DNA from: Liolophura sinensis
Taxonomy: Eukaryota; Mollusca; Polyplacophora; Chitonida; Chitonidae
Reading direction: 5' to 3'
Length of the DNA stretch: 64,000 nucleotides
Assembly (NCBI RefSeq): GCF_032854445.1
Contig: NC_088296.1
Coordinates: 5,667,246-5,731,245, forward strand
In this document: positions 1-10,139 of the stretch, one piece after another
Position numbering within the stretch: the stretch's first letter is position 1
Layout of the letters: each line of letters opens with the position of its first letter
Notes under the pieces: generated by a model
The model's database searches: none
Told to the model about the DNA's origin: nothing
What the model saw: the letters and a program-made list of their open reading frames with translations, nothing else
Program-made: the position numbers and the translations under genes

Positions 1-564
1 GAAGAAAAAACAGGGATAGCTTTCACCGTCATCAACAGAGTGGCCAATCCTCACTTTCCCAATACCACGTTAGAAGTAGTTAACTGGCAGAGAAACACGC
101 CAAGAAAGACGAAAAGAGCCTATGCCAAACTGACAAAGATTTGGCACGTCAATCAGTGGACTAGCGCTAAAAGTGGCAACACTGATGAGTACCAGACGGC
201 CATCCGCGTGTCACGTGACGCTCTCTGCGGACAGGCGAGCGACCCGACAGGGGGTGCCACTGATTTTGCGTCTCAACCAACCCCACGAGTTTTCCACGCT
301 CCGCCAAATTACAGGGCGGCTGAACTTGGAGCTCAGTTGGGAAACATCTACGTCTTTAAAATTCAACCAAACGTTAACGGTGGCGGTAGGGGAGGGCGCA
401 GACAACATGGCGGAGGCAGGGGAGGACACGGCAGGAGAGGACAGGGAGGAAACCGAGGAGCACCCGGTAGGAGGGGACCAGGAGGACGTCGTGGAAGACC
501 TGGCAGGAGGGGACCAGGAGGACGTCGTGGCCAGAGAGGAAGACAGGGAGGAGAGGGAAAATAA
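1..564 (+). CDS. Secreted SleB/Hydrolase_2-like protein, copy 1 (5' partial)
   Basis: This is the in-frame remainder of an exon whose upstream part lies outside the window. It is 98% identical to 25589-26152 at a constant offset of 25588, with 9 base differences in 564. The visible order is TGIAFTVINRV, then HFPNTTLEVV, then a DPTGGATDF motif, then FHAPPNY. This arrangement resembles the SleB/Hydrolase_2 cell-wall hydrolase family (PF07486), where an NRV-FPN block precedes a DPTGGA-x-F block. From about residue 110 the protein becomes a Gly/Arg-rich tail built of near-repeats of RRGPGGRRGRPG, ending in GGEGK and TAA. The domain call rests on recalled motif order, not on a search. The Glu that is catalytic in bacterial SleB is not obviously in place, so enzymatic activity is uncertain. 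The role of the tail is unknown; a basic Gly-rich tail could bind acidic polymers or matrix, which is inference. Confidence 0.7.
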   Translation, partial: EEKTGIAFTVINRVANPHFPNTTLEVVNWQRNTPRKTKRAYAKLTKIWHVNQWTSAKSGNTDEYQTAIRVSRDALCGQASDPTGGATDFASQPTPRVFHAPPNYRAAELGAQLGNIYVFKIQPNVNGGGRGGRRQHGGGRGGHGRRGQGGNRGAPGRRGPGGRRGRPGRRGPGGRRGQRGRQGGEGK

Positions 565-742
565 GGTCTCTCACAATCAAGGAGTGGGCACAGTTCAGAT
601 AGATTTTAAGACGTCCTGACCGAACCTAGCTGAATTTATTATCACCAGATGTGTTTAGCTAGGTAAACATGGCGGTTCCCTTTTACAGGTCGCTTATTTG
701 TATATGGCGTTTCTGATGAACGGAACGAGTTGCAATAATCCA

Positions 743-769
743 AATAAAACACACTGAACAAACAATAAA
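743..769 (+). promoter_or_regulatory. Two AATAAA poly(A) signals of hydrolase copy 1
   Basis: AATAAA occurs at 743-748 and 764-769, about 180-200 nt after the stop codon. Both are conserved at the same offset in copy 2. Confidence 0.55.
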
Positions 770-1046
770 TACCGACATGAGTTTAACTTTTTATACCACC
801 ATAAAAATATCAGGGTTTACGTACTTCACTGTTTTGTACATTTTAAAGATCCGAAAATATTTTGAGCATACAGAAAATTGTCATGTTAAAAGCTTTGGAA
901 ATGATTTTAAACGCTTTAAAATCATTTTTCATGCTCTGGAAATAATGTTTAAACCTTTTTTAGCCAATCGTCGTCTTTTGAAGTGGTCGGTTTTAAAAAT
1001 GATTTTCTTTCAAGCTTTATTCCTTATTACTTATTTATATATTTCA

Positions 1047-1254
1047 TTGTTGGTTTACGCTGTACTCAAGAATATTCCACTTACACGACCGCGGTCAGCA
1101 TTATGGTTGGACGAAACTGAACGAAGGCTGGGGGAAACCCACGACCATCCGCAGGCTGCTTTCAGACCTTCCCACGGACGACTGAAGAGGAAGCCAGAAT
1201 TAGCCGACTCGCAATGATCGTATTGGTGGGAGGCTCTTGGGACATTATACTGCG
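1047..1254 (-). mobile_element. SINE family A fragment
   Basis: The body reads GTACTCAAGAATATTCCACT and continues through the AGCATTATGG and CCACGACCATCCGCAGG blocks seen at more than twelve places in the window. The tRNA-derived head, visible at 23795-23865, is missing. The same insertion lies in copy 2 (26635-26842), so it predates the duplication. Confidence 0.75.
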
Positions 1255-1639
1255 ACCGGCCCGGATAGCACAGTTGGTAGAGCGTCCGCCTCGGAACCGG
1301 TAGATCCAGGATTAATCCTTGATCGAGTCACACCTAAGACTTTAAAAGAGGAAGTTGTAACTTCCTCGCTTGGCGTTCAGCAAGAAGGGGATAGTGCAAT
1401 GAGTGGTTGACCCGTATCAGTATAATGGCTCGGGCGGGGCGGCTTGCTTGCCTTCGGTAAGTCGTCTCAGTGAAGCAGCACTAAATAAAAGAGCGGTGCA
1501 ACAAGGAAGCACATTACACGTACATGCACGGTGCAACAAGGAAGCACATTACACGTTCATGCACCCTAATGATTCCTTCGTCATCATATGACTGAAAAAT
1601 TGTTGAGTACGGCGTTAAACCCCAAGCACTCACTCACTC
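1255..1639 (+). mobile_element. SINE family B, full length, with target-site duplication
   Basis: It begins with a tRNA-like head (GGATAGCACAGTTGGTAGAG as A box, a degenerate B box near 1310) and ends with AGTACGGCGTTAAACCCC followed by a CACTCACTCA repeat. An 11-bp target duplication flanks it, ATTATACTGCG at 1244-1254 and ATTATACTGTG at 1640-1650. Copy 2 has the uninterrupted site at about 26833-26843. Confidence 0.85.
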
Positions 1640-2292
1640 ATTATACTGTGGTTGCACAGCAACCTCTCGGTAAAATAGTTCTGCTACATAGGTGAATCCG
1701 GCTTGGTCAGCGTGGGAAAACATTCTTCATTGCTTAGCCAAGTTCTTCAAGAAACCCGTATATAGCGCCACATTTTTCACACCCGTGAGCCCGTCGACCA
1801 ACGCTCGTGTATAACTGGATTCCATCGGTTGTGGATGAAGTTGGCAATGTATACGACAATAAGGAAAAGGAATTGTGCCCAACTAACTTTCTAGGTATTC
1901 AATTCGGCTAAAATTCTGAAACTTTGATTTGCGCCCACGCAATTAACGCTATTATCACACTAAACCATACGTTACCTCCCCTTTCCATAGAAGTTACATA
2001 AATAAAAAGCAATATACTAAGAATGACTGAATGAATGACTATGGCTTAACGCCACATCGGCAATATTTCAGCCATATAGTGGCGAGAACAAGGTGAAAAC
2101 GCGAGACAGTTAAGGTTTTCGATATGATAATATGAACATCAAAAGTAAAACAAAAAGTACAGACATGATTAAAATCGTATAAAAGAAAAATAAGAGTTAA
2201 AAATCGAAAACCAGGGTTATAGTACATGTATAAATCTATATATATATATAACTGTTTATCTCTGGATATTTATGACAATTAAAATTTATATT

Positions 2293-4330
2293 TTATGGTA
2301 TAGGCCTATGGCCTTCAAATAATTTATGACAGCATCGCCAGCTGACCGTGTATAACCTTTGCCGAACATGGGCAAAGTCTACACAGTGAACCAAAATATG
2401 TTTGATGCCGTATTCAGCATCACATCCAACACACTCGGGAGCACTGCTCCCATCTAAGATGAAATTGTGTGTCAGATGAGAATGCCCAACACGACACCTC
2501 GTTAAAACTACTTGATCTCTGCGAGACATTAGACAAGTATAGGCATTGTAGCCAATGGCAGGATGAATGGCATGCAGTTTATTATGGATCTGCAAGTGCC
2601 ATTCACCCTGCCAAAGGCGACGAATATACATGTATTTAAAAATATTAGACTTCACGTCAGTATAAGGGATTTTAACCCGAGATACAGATTTATATAGGGC
2701 AGCTTTCGCTTCCCTGTCCATGACTGTGTTTCCATGGATCCCAGTGTGACTTGGTATCCAACAGAATATAATATCTTTACCTCTTTTAGTTAGTTTTTGA
2801 TGTTTGGCTATTATCTCACGTATCAATGGATTTTTAAATTTATTATTCTGAATCGCCAAAAGACAAGACAGCGAGTCGCTACATATCACTGCTCTTTGGG
2901 CATGCCCAGAGGATCATATGATAAGGCCAGGAGTATAGCGCTGGCCTCTGCAGAAAAGATAGAAGCTGAAGGTGGCAGACGAAGGGAAGTGACCCGCTGC
3001 TCTAAGACATCAGCAGCCTCAACCCTGTCCCCATCCTTTGACCCGTCAGTATATATAAATTTATAATCCATATAATCAGCCTTGATTTCAGCAAAACTTT
3101 GCTGAATTATAAGAGGATTTGTGTTTGATTTATTATATTTACGTAGATCAAATATTAGTTTAGTTTGTGGAAAAAGCCATGGAGGAGATTCCGGAAAAGA
3201 CACCGAGGCTATATCCTCCAGCTTGATGTTAGCTCCCACAATATGGTCCCGTATGCGAAGACCGAACGAAGGGATCTTGTTAGGACATTTAATATATTTG
3301 TCTACATATAATGGATTGAAAACACAGTCGTAGGCCGGGTTTGTTGGATGAGCTTTAATCTTTGTGGCATATTGAAGGCTAAGTTTAATACGTCGGTTAT
3401 ATAAAGAAGGTTCATTAGCCTTCACGTATAAACTTTCTACTGGTGAGGTTCTAAAAGCACCAAGGCTGAGCCTCAAACCTTGATGATAGACAGGATCCAA
3501 CATTTTAATATGCGACTTCCTAGCGAACCGTAAATGATGGATCCATAGTCCAATTTAGACCTCACCAGAGAACGATATAAATTAAGTAAAACTGATCGGT
3601 CAGCACCCCAGTCGGTGCTAGACACCGCCTTGATTATATCGAGAGCCTTTGTACATTTAGCTTTAAGCTTTTTTATATGAGGTATAAAAGATAGTTTACT
3701 ATCAAATATTATACCTAAAAATTTAGTTTCTCCAACATTTTTAATCTGTTCACCACAAAAATTAAGCTCGGGATCAAGATGAAGTTTCCGTTTGTTACAA
3801 AAATGCATACCGACGGTTTTAGATGTTGGAAATCTAAAACCGTTTTCAGTTGCCCATTTCTCGATTTTGTTAGGACAAAGCTGCAACTGACGTTCGATAT
3901 TATTCATATTCTTAGCTCGGTAGCATATAAGGAAATCATCCACGTATAAAGAACCCTGTGTGCCCGATGTTAATGTTTTTGCTAGGCTATTTATTTTTAT
4001 GCTGAACAGAGTTGGTGATAGAATGCTGCCCTCGGGTACACCCATTTCCTGCTCATACAAGTCAGAAAGAGTGGACCCAACCCGTACCTTAAACTAACGA
4101 TCAGATAAAAATTGTGATATAAATACAGGTAATCGCCCTTTAAGACCCGTGAGGTCTATTAAAATACCATATTTCCATGTGGTGTCATAGGCCTTTTCAT
4201 GGTCAAAAAATATGGGCACCACATGTTCATTATTAACAAAACCATCACGAATAAAAGTTTCAAATCAAACAAGGTGATTTAAAGTAGATCGACCTTGACG
4301 AAAACCACATTGAAAGTTAGATAAAAGCTT
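2293..4330 (-). pseudogene. LINE reverse transcriptase plus RNase H remnant
   Basis: The RT begins near 4330 with a GFRQGRST motif, continues through DHEKAYDTTWKYGI, and has the MGVPEGSILSPTLFSI block (around 4040) and the catalytic YVDD box (around 3945). RNase H follows, with YTDGSKDG near 3030 as first-Asp motif, FSAEASAILLAL with the Glu, SDSLSCLLAIQNN for the next Asp, and WIPSHTGIHGN near 2750. A Cys/His-rich end (about 2480-2380) resembles the C-terminal zinc region of such polymerases. In-frame stops and shifts (for example near 4275, 4095 and 2890) make it non-functional. Confidence 0.85.
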
Positions 4331-5440
4331 GCTGGTTTCAAGAAACCAAACAAGTCTATCATGGGAATTAAAATCTCCCAGTATTATAAACAGTTTAGGT
4401 AACTGTTCTTTTCAATTATGTAACTGTAAAGCTGACAAAGATATGTTAGGAGGAATATACACTGAACATAATGTGATTGTTTCAGACAATGAAACACGAA
4501 CGACCACAGCCTGAAACTCTGTATCCAGAGCAACAGGGCTGTAAATAATATTATTTTAGAAGACGCCTGCAGCTCGCTCTTTTTCATTTGAATAAGTATT
4601 GTATAATAAGTAATTTTTAAGCGTTATTGTATCTTTGTCAGAAGTCTTCTGGTGAGTTTCCTGAAGACAAAGGGTAATAGGACTTTATGATTGAATTAGC
4701 TGTGTTATTTCAATAAAATTTTCTGTGGGACCGCTAGGTTTATCTCATTTTTTAAAATTTTGAGGTTTACTCTCAGACTGAGTTTTTGCGTTATTGTTGT
4801 TTTTTGAGTGATTAGGTTGAAGATTTTCAGTTTCTGTATTATTTACTGGTTTTATCTGTTGACTTTATGTGGTATGGGTTCAGCAAGAAGTTAGCGTAGG
4901 CTGAACAAAAGGTTCCACAGAAATAGGAGTAGGCTTGTCGTTTCCAACGAGCCAAGTTAAGGAAGTTTGAGTAGTCACAGATGCTACTCGCTTGACCGTA
5001 TTGGCAAATGAAGTATTAGAAGGCGAGACTAATTTGCGGACCTCCTCATACGATATATTGTTTTTAATTTTTACATTTATTATCTGTTTTTCCTTGAGAA
5101 AAAGTGGACACTCCTATAGAGGAGGCCATGTGATCTCCACCGCAATTGCATTTACAATATTCAACTGTGCAGTCAAAATGTTAGGAGGAATATACACTGA
5201 ACATAATGTGATTGTTTCAGACAACGAAACACGGACGGCCACAGCCTGAAGCTCTGTATCCAGAGCAACAGGGCTGTGAATAATATTGTTATTGATAAAG
5301 ATCGCTCTTCCTCATTTGAATGAGTACTATATAATGAATAATTTTTAAGAGTTGTTTTATCTTTGTCAGATGTCTTCAGGTGAGTTTCGTTGTCAGCAAA
5401 CTTGTGCGTGGAAACCCATCGGTCAATCCGCAATCAATGA
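4330..5440 (-). pseudogene. LINE gag knuckle and two endonuclease fragments
   Basis: Minus-strand translation shows the APE-type endonuclease blocks LCLQETH (near 4670), SETITLCSVYIPPN (near 4470) and ILGDFNSH (near 4385). The last is joined straight to the RT motif RLVWFLET, so the middle of the ORF is deleted. A second copy of the SETITLCSVYIPPN block lies at 5180-5260 and is joined to a gag segment with a degenerate CCHC knuckle (CNCGGDHMASS, near 5130). Bases 4440-4700 and 5175-5400 are therefore homologous direct repeats. Confidence 0.7.
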
Positions 5441-5454
5441 CATCATCTCTTTGA

Positions 5455-5550
5455 TTTATTTATTTATTTGAGTTTAACGCCGCACTCAAGAAATTTCCCT
5501 TTCGCAACGGCAGCCAGCAATATAATGGGAGAACACTGGTCATACACCGG
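5455..5550 (-). mobile_element. SINE family A fragment
   Basis: TTTATTTATTTATTTGAG, then TTTAACGCCGCACTCAAGAA and a degraded body. It lies 90 bases from an oppositely oriented fragment. Confidence 0.6.
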
Positions 5551-5639
5551 GGAACACACAGGACGATCGGCAAGTTGATGACCTTCCTTCCCTCTTACGA
5601 TCTCTTTAATACACTTTCCTCATGCTGGCTTCCTCTCTG

Positions 5640-5800
5640 AGCGTACGTGTGAACGTCTTTCAGCAACCTGCGGATGGACGTGGGTTTCCTCCGGGCTCTG
5701 TCCGGTTTCCTCCCACCATAATGCTGGCCGCCTCCGTATAAGTGAAATATTCTTGAGTACGGCGTACTACACCATTCAAATAAATAGATAAATAAAGGTA
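5640..5800 (+). mobile_element. SINE family A fragment
   Basis: It reads from TGCGGATGGACGTGGGTTTC through ATAATGCTGGCCGCC to GAGTACGGCGTACTACACC and an AAATAAATAGATAAATAAA tail. This is the reverse complement of the usual body, with its tail at the right end. Confidence 0.75.
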
Positions 5801-6553
5801 TACACTTTATTTAAATTAGTTCTTTAGATGCATGTTATTTTGACCGTTAGCTGTAAACTCTTCTTAACAAACCCCCGAAAACAACGGTAGACATAAAGGT
5901 GGAGAAAACATTACAAAAAATTCAGATGAAAGAGTACGGAAAGTTAGTCGTAAATGTGGTCATCAACATTTTTTGATGCCTGAAAATTATTTTTATTGTG
6001 GGTATTTGGGATCAACTTTTGGTACATATAGTCTGTGTAACAATGCTATAAATGAGGATTTATAAATATTATCATAATTCAGATGAAATGCATGTGTTTG
6101 GATATAAACAACATATTTACATTCAAATGAATGTGTTAGACATGCATTACTTGCTTATTTAGACCACTCTTATGGAAAGCGATATGTATATTTCATTTGA
6201 TCTAAATGATCTGAGTTCTAACGCCATACCCAAACCATATTTCACTTGATAAAACCGGTGGTTAGCTTCACTGGTTTTCGGCTTTGAGCAAAGCTGTGTG
6301 TTGTGACCAGCTGTAGGACGCTGGTATGTATTTTAGGCTCGATGCATTTAAGGAGATGTGGAATCGGTTCTGATAGGCAAGTCCAGGGTTTGAATTTCCG
6401 GAATGACACATTTATCCAAGCATGACCAAGACTACCGGGTTAAACTCAGCAAACCCTATCCCTACTGTCAGCCAGTCAACGTCGATTCTGTATCCCTTTA
6501 AACATCTGACTTGGCGGGGTTATTCCAATAACAAGTGTACATTTAATGTAAAG
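5801..6553. other. Intergenic stretch, nothing recognised
   Basis: AT-rich sequence without a coding frame, tRNA or clear repeat that I can identify. Confidence 0.4.
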
Positions 6554-6766
6554 CACAGCTTTTATAGTTATTTAAAATAACCACATTTTAACTCTTCTAA
6601 TGTACATGTATTTTTACGTTTTAAAGCAAACAAACTTCCTGTCCCTGCTTGGATACATCACAGCTTTTATAGTTATTTAAAATGACCACATTTTATAAAC
6701 TCTTCTAATGTACATATATTTTCATGTTTTAAAGCAAACAAACTTCCTGTCCCTGCTTGGACACAC
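6554..6766. repeat. Two-copy tandem duplication of about 105 bp
   Basis: CACAGCTTTTATAGTTATTT starts both copies (6554 and 6659), and both end in AACTTCCTGTCCCTGCTTGG. The copies differ by a few substitutions and short indels. Confidence 0.85.
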
Positions 6767-7229
6767 CAGATCACGTGTTTGGCGATAAAACAACCGTTGC
6801 AAATGAAAATAAATTTTTCTTCTTTTTTTTTAGATTTTTTGATTTGTGTTCTCAACAAATTGTTTTTGCTTATAACAAAGCTCCTACTACCTGCTGCTTT
6901 TTTATATTGAGGTTAAAACCTATATATGGGCAGTTGTAAAAACAAGGTTGATGCGCTTGTTAGTTGATGACCCCTTATCAGATATTCATCTTGAAAAGCA
7001 GGTTCTTCCATAGATCAACATCAGGGAACCAAGTGACAGCAACCTCAGCTTAAAAACTCACGACAAACGTTTAGTCAGGCAACAAGTTTGAATACTTAAT
7101 TCTTGTTCTTTTTCCTCCAGTTTTGCATGAAAAGTTATACTCTTAAATCTAAATTGTTACATTTGACTCTGTAAAGATGACAAGGAGTGATTGCACACAC
7201 AATAGTTATCTGACGAATTTAACACTTTT

Positions 7230-7315
7230 AATTTTGATTGGTGTTTTACGCTGTACTCAAGAATATTTCATATGGGAGGAAAACGGGCAGTGCCCTAGGG
7301 GAAACACGAACCCCA
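7230..7315 (-). mobile_element. SINE family A fragment
   Basis: GATTGGTGTTTTACGCTGTA and ACTCAAGAATATTTCA are followed by an internal deletion to GGGAGGAAAACGGGCAG. Confidence 0.65.
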
Positions 7316-8165
7316 TTTGAAGAGTATTGAAACAGTAATACTTAATAAAACTAGTCTGACACAAGCAGCTCATGTAAGTTCAGTCACTCCACGTGATGAT
7401 CACCGTGTTGTACATGTAACATTTTAGTTTCAAGAGGGCAAGTTCACTCGTGTTGTTCCATTTAACTTTTCTGTATACATATAGCCGAAAATTTTCCCTG
7501 GCTGACCCCTGGGAGTTACTTCTCCTGCACTAGAGGCAACAAGAAAAAACGCTTTAGACTGGCGAGACTGTAAAATCTTAATTGGAAAAAAACCAAACAA
7601 ACAAAAAAACATGAAACCAGAATACTGTTTAGGTGTTCTGTCCGCCGCTTCCGCTGGAACAAACCCATTGCCGTAGGTGGTCGAAGATTACTGACGATGT
7701 TTGCCGAAGGGGTTAGATTGACTGTATAGTACTCATCGCCCGTCTTATCTGACAGCTAGAGTTCACGAATCAAACTGTTGCACGCACGAAGCCTTTGTCA
7801 AAGGTTTGATGCGTTGCTTAGCAGGAGTTGAATGCAGGGCCGTGTATATTAATTGACGTGTCCGATTTTCACAAGTTACACACCTGCGCGAAGTGCCTGA
7901 TTGAGGCGACCCCTTTAACAATTGGTATACTCTATTCACTCCGGGGGACGGGGTTGTTGTTTGTTCAGTAGAACTAAGTTCCTTTAGATACCGGATACAG
8001 GCTTGAAGAAGGGTTAAACAGGGCTAAGAAGGAAGCGGCGTTCGCAGAAGAGCTACTTATACAGTTGTCTTTTCCTTTGAATCGAGAGGTTCTGTACATC
8101 AGTGTCCGGAGAACATCATTGATCAAGGTAAGTACACGGTAAATTTAACTCACACCAGGGCCCAG
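7316..8165. other. Intergenic; possible untranslated exon ending at about 8127
   Basis: No coding frame is convincing. A TTTGTTCAG acceptor-like site near 7968 and a strong donor-like site, ATCAAG then GTAAGT, near 8127 bracket a CpG-containing stretch. This could be a non-coding exon or chance. Confidence 0.2.
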
Positions 8166-8776
8166 TTTCACAAAGCGGTGTATGACATTTTTTGTCGTAC
8201 ATTTGTCGTACGACGTTTTACATGAGACAATTACAGCAGCAGGGGTGCCAGCATACCACTCGGTGAGGCCGTTGAAACTCCTATCGCTATTTGCGGGGCA
8301 TGTTTATAGGTATTCATCCCCCAAAAAACAGGTCTGGTGGGCTAAAAAACAACGCATCTCGCCTGTCCAAAACTAGACAGCCAGAGGGGCACAATCCCCC
8401 CCCCCCCCCCTTTGGTGCCCCCCTAGCCAAGACGTACGCGTTTATTTACAAGTCTAGCCTACATACACACTTTGATACGAGACGACCTAGTTGGCATTTA
8501 ACAGATAAGTCATATGGCCTATATGTAAACCAGATGTGTTGCACAATAGGGTGATTCAGCTGATTTTCTCCCAAGGATAGGGCTTCAACTACGGGTTTTC
8601 ATGAAAAATAAATGTGGCAGTCTTTTTCAGCTTGTTTGATAAGATCCAGTATTTTTTGGGAGGATTGGAGATATTGTGTTTATGCGGAAAAGTCCTTCCA
8701 ATTTAGCCCATGTCCCGTGGGTCTGGGATATAGTTCAATCGGCTGACAGAGGTGTGAATGGCGCTGTATGTAAGGG

Positions 8777-8862
8777 GTGTATTCATATACTGCGTATATA
8801 AGGGGATGTTTGCTAGCTCAAATCCGGATTTGGTCTCCTATATGTGTAGTATATGAATACAT
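8777..8862. repeat. Inverted repeat, 27-bp arms
   Basis: TGTATTCATATACT at 8778 is matched by AGTATATGAATACA ending at 8861, and pairing extends imperfectly to about 27 bp around a 32-base loop. A second, weaker inverted repeat lies at 8987-9059, with CCAATTAA and TTAATTGG at its tips. Confidence 0.6.
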
Positions 8863-9039
8863 TACCTGCATATAACGTCGGGCTCTACGCACTTCTGAGG
8901 AATCTCTGCAACTTTCGACAGTTTAGGAGGCAGAGAGACCTTACCAAGGGGTGTAGATGACCCATTGGTGGTAGGATGTGTCAGCGCCAATTAACCCCAT
9001 AACGGCGGGTCGCTAGCGCAAAAAATCCGGAGCCCGCTG

Positions 9040-9140
9040 TTAGGGTGGTGATTAATTGGTAACAGGTTGAGCTATAAACCAGGCCTTTTGCTTTTTTGGA
9101 CCATGGGTTCGAGCCCCACACTGGGTAGATTTTTTTTTAC
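9040..9140 (+). mobile_element. Possible tRNA-derived SINE remnant with pol III signals
   Basis: GGTTCGAGCCCC at about 9108 matches a pol III B box, and a run of T follows at 9129-9136 as a terminator would. An A-box-like TGGTAACAGGTTGAG lies near 9057. Spacing and stem pairing do not support a real tRNA. Confidence 0.35.
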
Positions 9141-9216
9141 CCCCGGGGTTCTTGAGACATAGCAGGGGGTGGCTCGGATTCCAAAACAAGTTCCCCCTGG
9201 GCACCTCCCCAGAACA

Positions 9217-9735
9217 TCATTCGAAAAGGACGTTTTTCAGTTCTTGCCGGGCTATTTTTTGGCCGTGATCTATAAGCTGTTTTTTCGTGCTTTCATCGAT
9301 CTCTACAGCGCTGAATGCCTTACGAGACTTGGCGCGTATCTCCTGCTTCAGATCAGAGTAGTTCTTGAGCTCCTGGACGATTTGTCTGAACTCTACGTCT
9401 GAAAAAACATCATCCGCTAATGCCGTAGACACCTGCGTATGGATGCTGTTAAGTTTGGCCTCAGCCAACAGCCGTATATCGTTATGTTTCTTGGCCTTTG
9501 CGTGAAGTCGGCGGCTAACGAATTTTCCGGCGACATTTAAGGCACCGCAAGCTAGGGCCGCAGCTTCCATGGCCAAGACAGGAGGGGCTGCAATTATTGT
9601 TGTGAGTAATCCCACGCCGGCAACCCCTAGTCCCAAACCGGCCGTGAGCATGGCTGAATCAAGGGCCTCGGTGGCCAAGATACCGCGCCGGTACTTTTTG
9701 TACAAGGCTGGAGGGAGATCTCGCTCAGATTCAAG
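9217..9735 (-). pseudogene. Element protein with hydrophobic centre (YKKYRRG family), copy 1
   Basis: The open frame starts right after an in-frame TAG at about 9736, where the sister copy at 10140-10689 has CAG. The start codon and first ten or so residues are thus lost. It carries LYKKYRRG, then a hydrophobic stretch (GLGLGVAGVGLLTTII, plus Ala-rich continuation), then RRLHAKAKKHNDIRLLAEAK and a charged, probably helical C-terminal half ending in NVLFE. It could be a membrane-active virion protein, but I do not recognise a named domain; I know the sequence type only as one found in similar animal-genome elements. Confidence 0.6.
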
Positions 9736-9879
9736 CTAGTAGTATAGGGAAGGAGGGTTCTGGCACACCCTCCCCCTGGGGCCCTCCCCAGAACAAAATG
9801 GAGGCCCCAGCCCCCCAGCGAAAGGTCTGATGGCTATCGAAATTTCTTATTAGGTATACAGCGAATACAATGAATAATT

Positions 9880-10128
9880 ATGGGATCTCCCGCGATGGAA
9901 ACGACCAGCCAGCCTATTTGGGCGAAGTTAGTCGGCACGGTGCAAGACTTGCGAAGCTACAAAGAAGTCACCCACAGCATATTTAAAGACAGACGCGTCA
10001 ACGCGGGCCGGCTGCTCGTGCTGAAGCTCTTTACCAACGACGTGTGCGCTTCGGTGAATCACCCCGAGCCCATCCGGCAGTATTATGAAAACCGCCTGCT
10101 GCCCGAGCCAATGAGGCAACAACCCTAA
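9880..10128 (+). CDS. Small element ORF, 82 residues, unknown
   Basis: ATG to TAA is open (MGSPAMETTSQP to EPMRQQP) between the two copies of the YKKYRRG-type gene and on the opposite strand. The composition is that of a soluble protein (IWAKLVGTVQDLRSYKEV, RRVNAGRLLVLKLF). No domain is recognised. It could be a small virion or regulatory protein, or a chance frame in GC-rich DNA. Confidence 0.4.
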   Translation: MGSPAMETTSQPIWAKLVGTVQDLRSYKEVTHSIFKDRRVNAGRLLVLKLFTNDVCASVNHPEPIRQYYENRLLPEPMRQQP

Positions 10129-10139
10129 CCCCTAGAACA

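Larger units (their letters stand above)
2027..5440 (-). mobile_element. Rearranged I-clade-like non-LTR retrotransposon (LINE)
   Basis: Reading on the minus strand, the remnants are an endonuclease piece (about 5440-5180), a gag-like zinc-knuckle piece (5180-4740), a second endonuclease piece (4700-4340), reverse transcriptase (4330-3470), RNase H (3110-2700) and a 3' UTR that ends at about 2030 in a TCATTCATTCA repeat. RNase H after RT is typical of the I/Nimb-type LINE group. Frames are broken throughout. It starts exactly where homology between hydrolase copies 1 and 2 stops, so it inserted in, or marks, the duplication edge. Confidence 0.8.

Noticed and set aside
173-619. 148-codon acidic frame overlapping the hydrolase gene, also open in copy 2 (25761-26207)
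   Set aside because: It is the shifted reading of the GGA-rich Arg/Gly repeat. It is open in both copies only because they are nearly identical.
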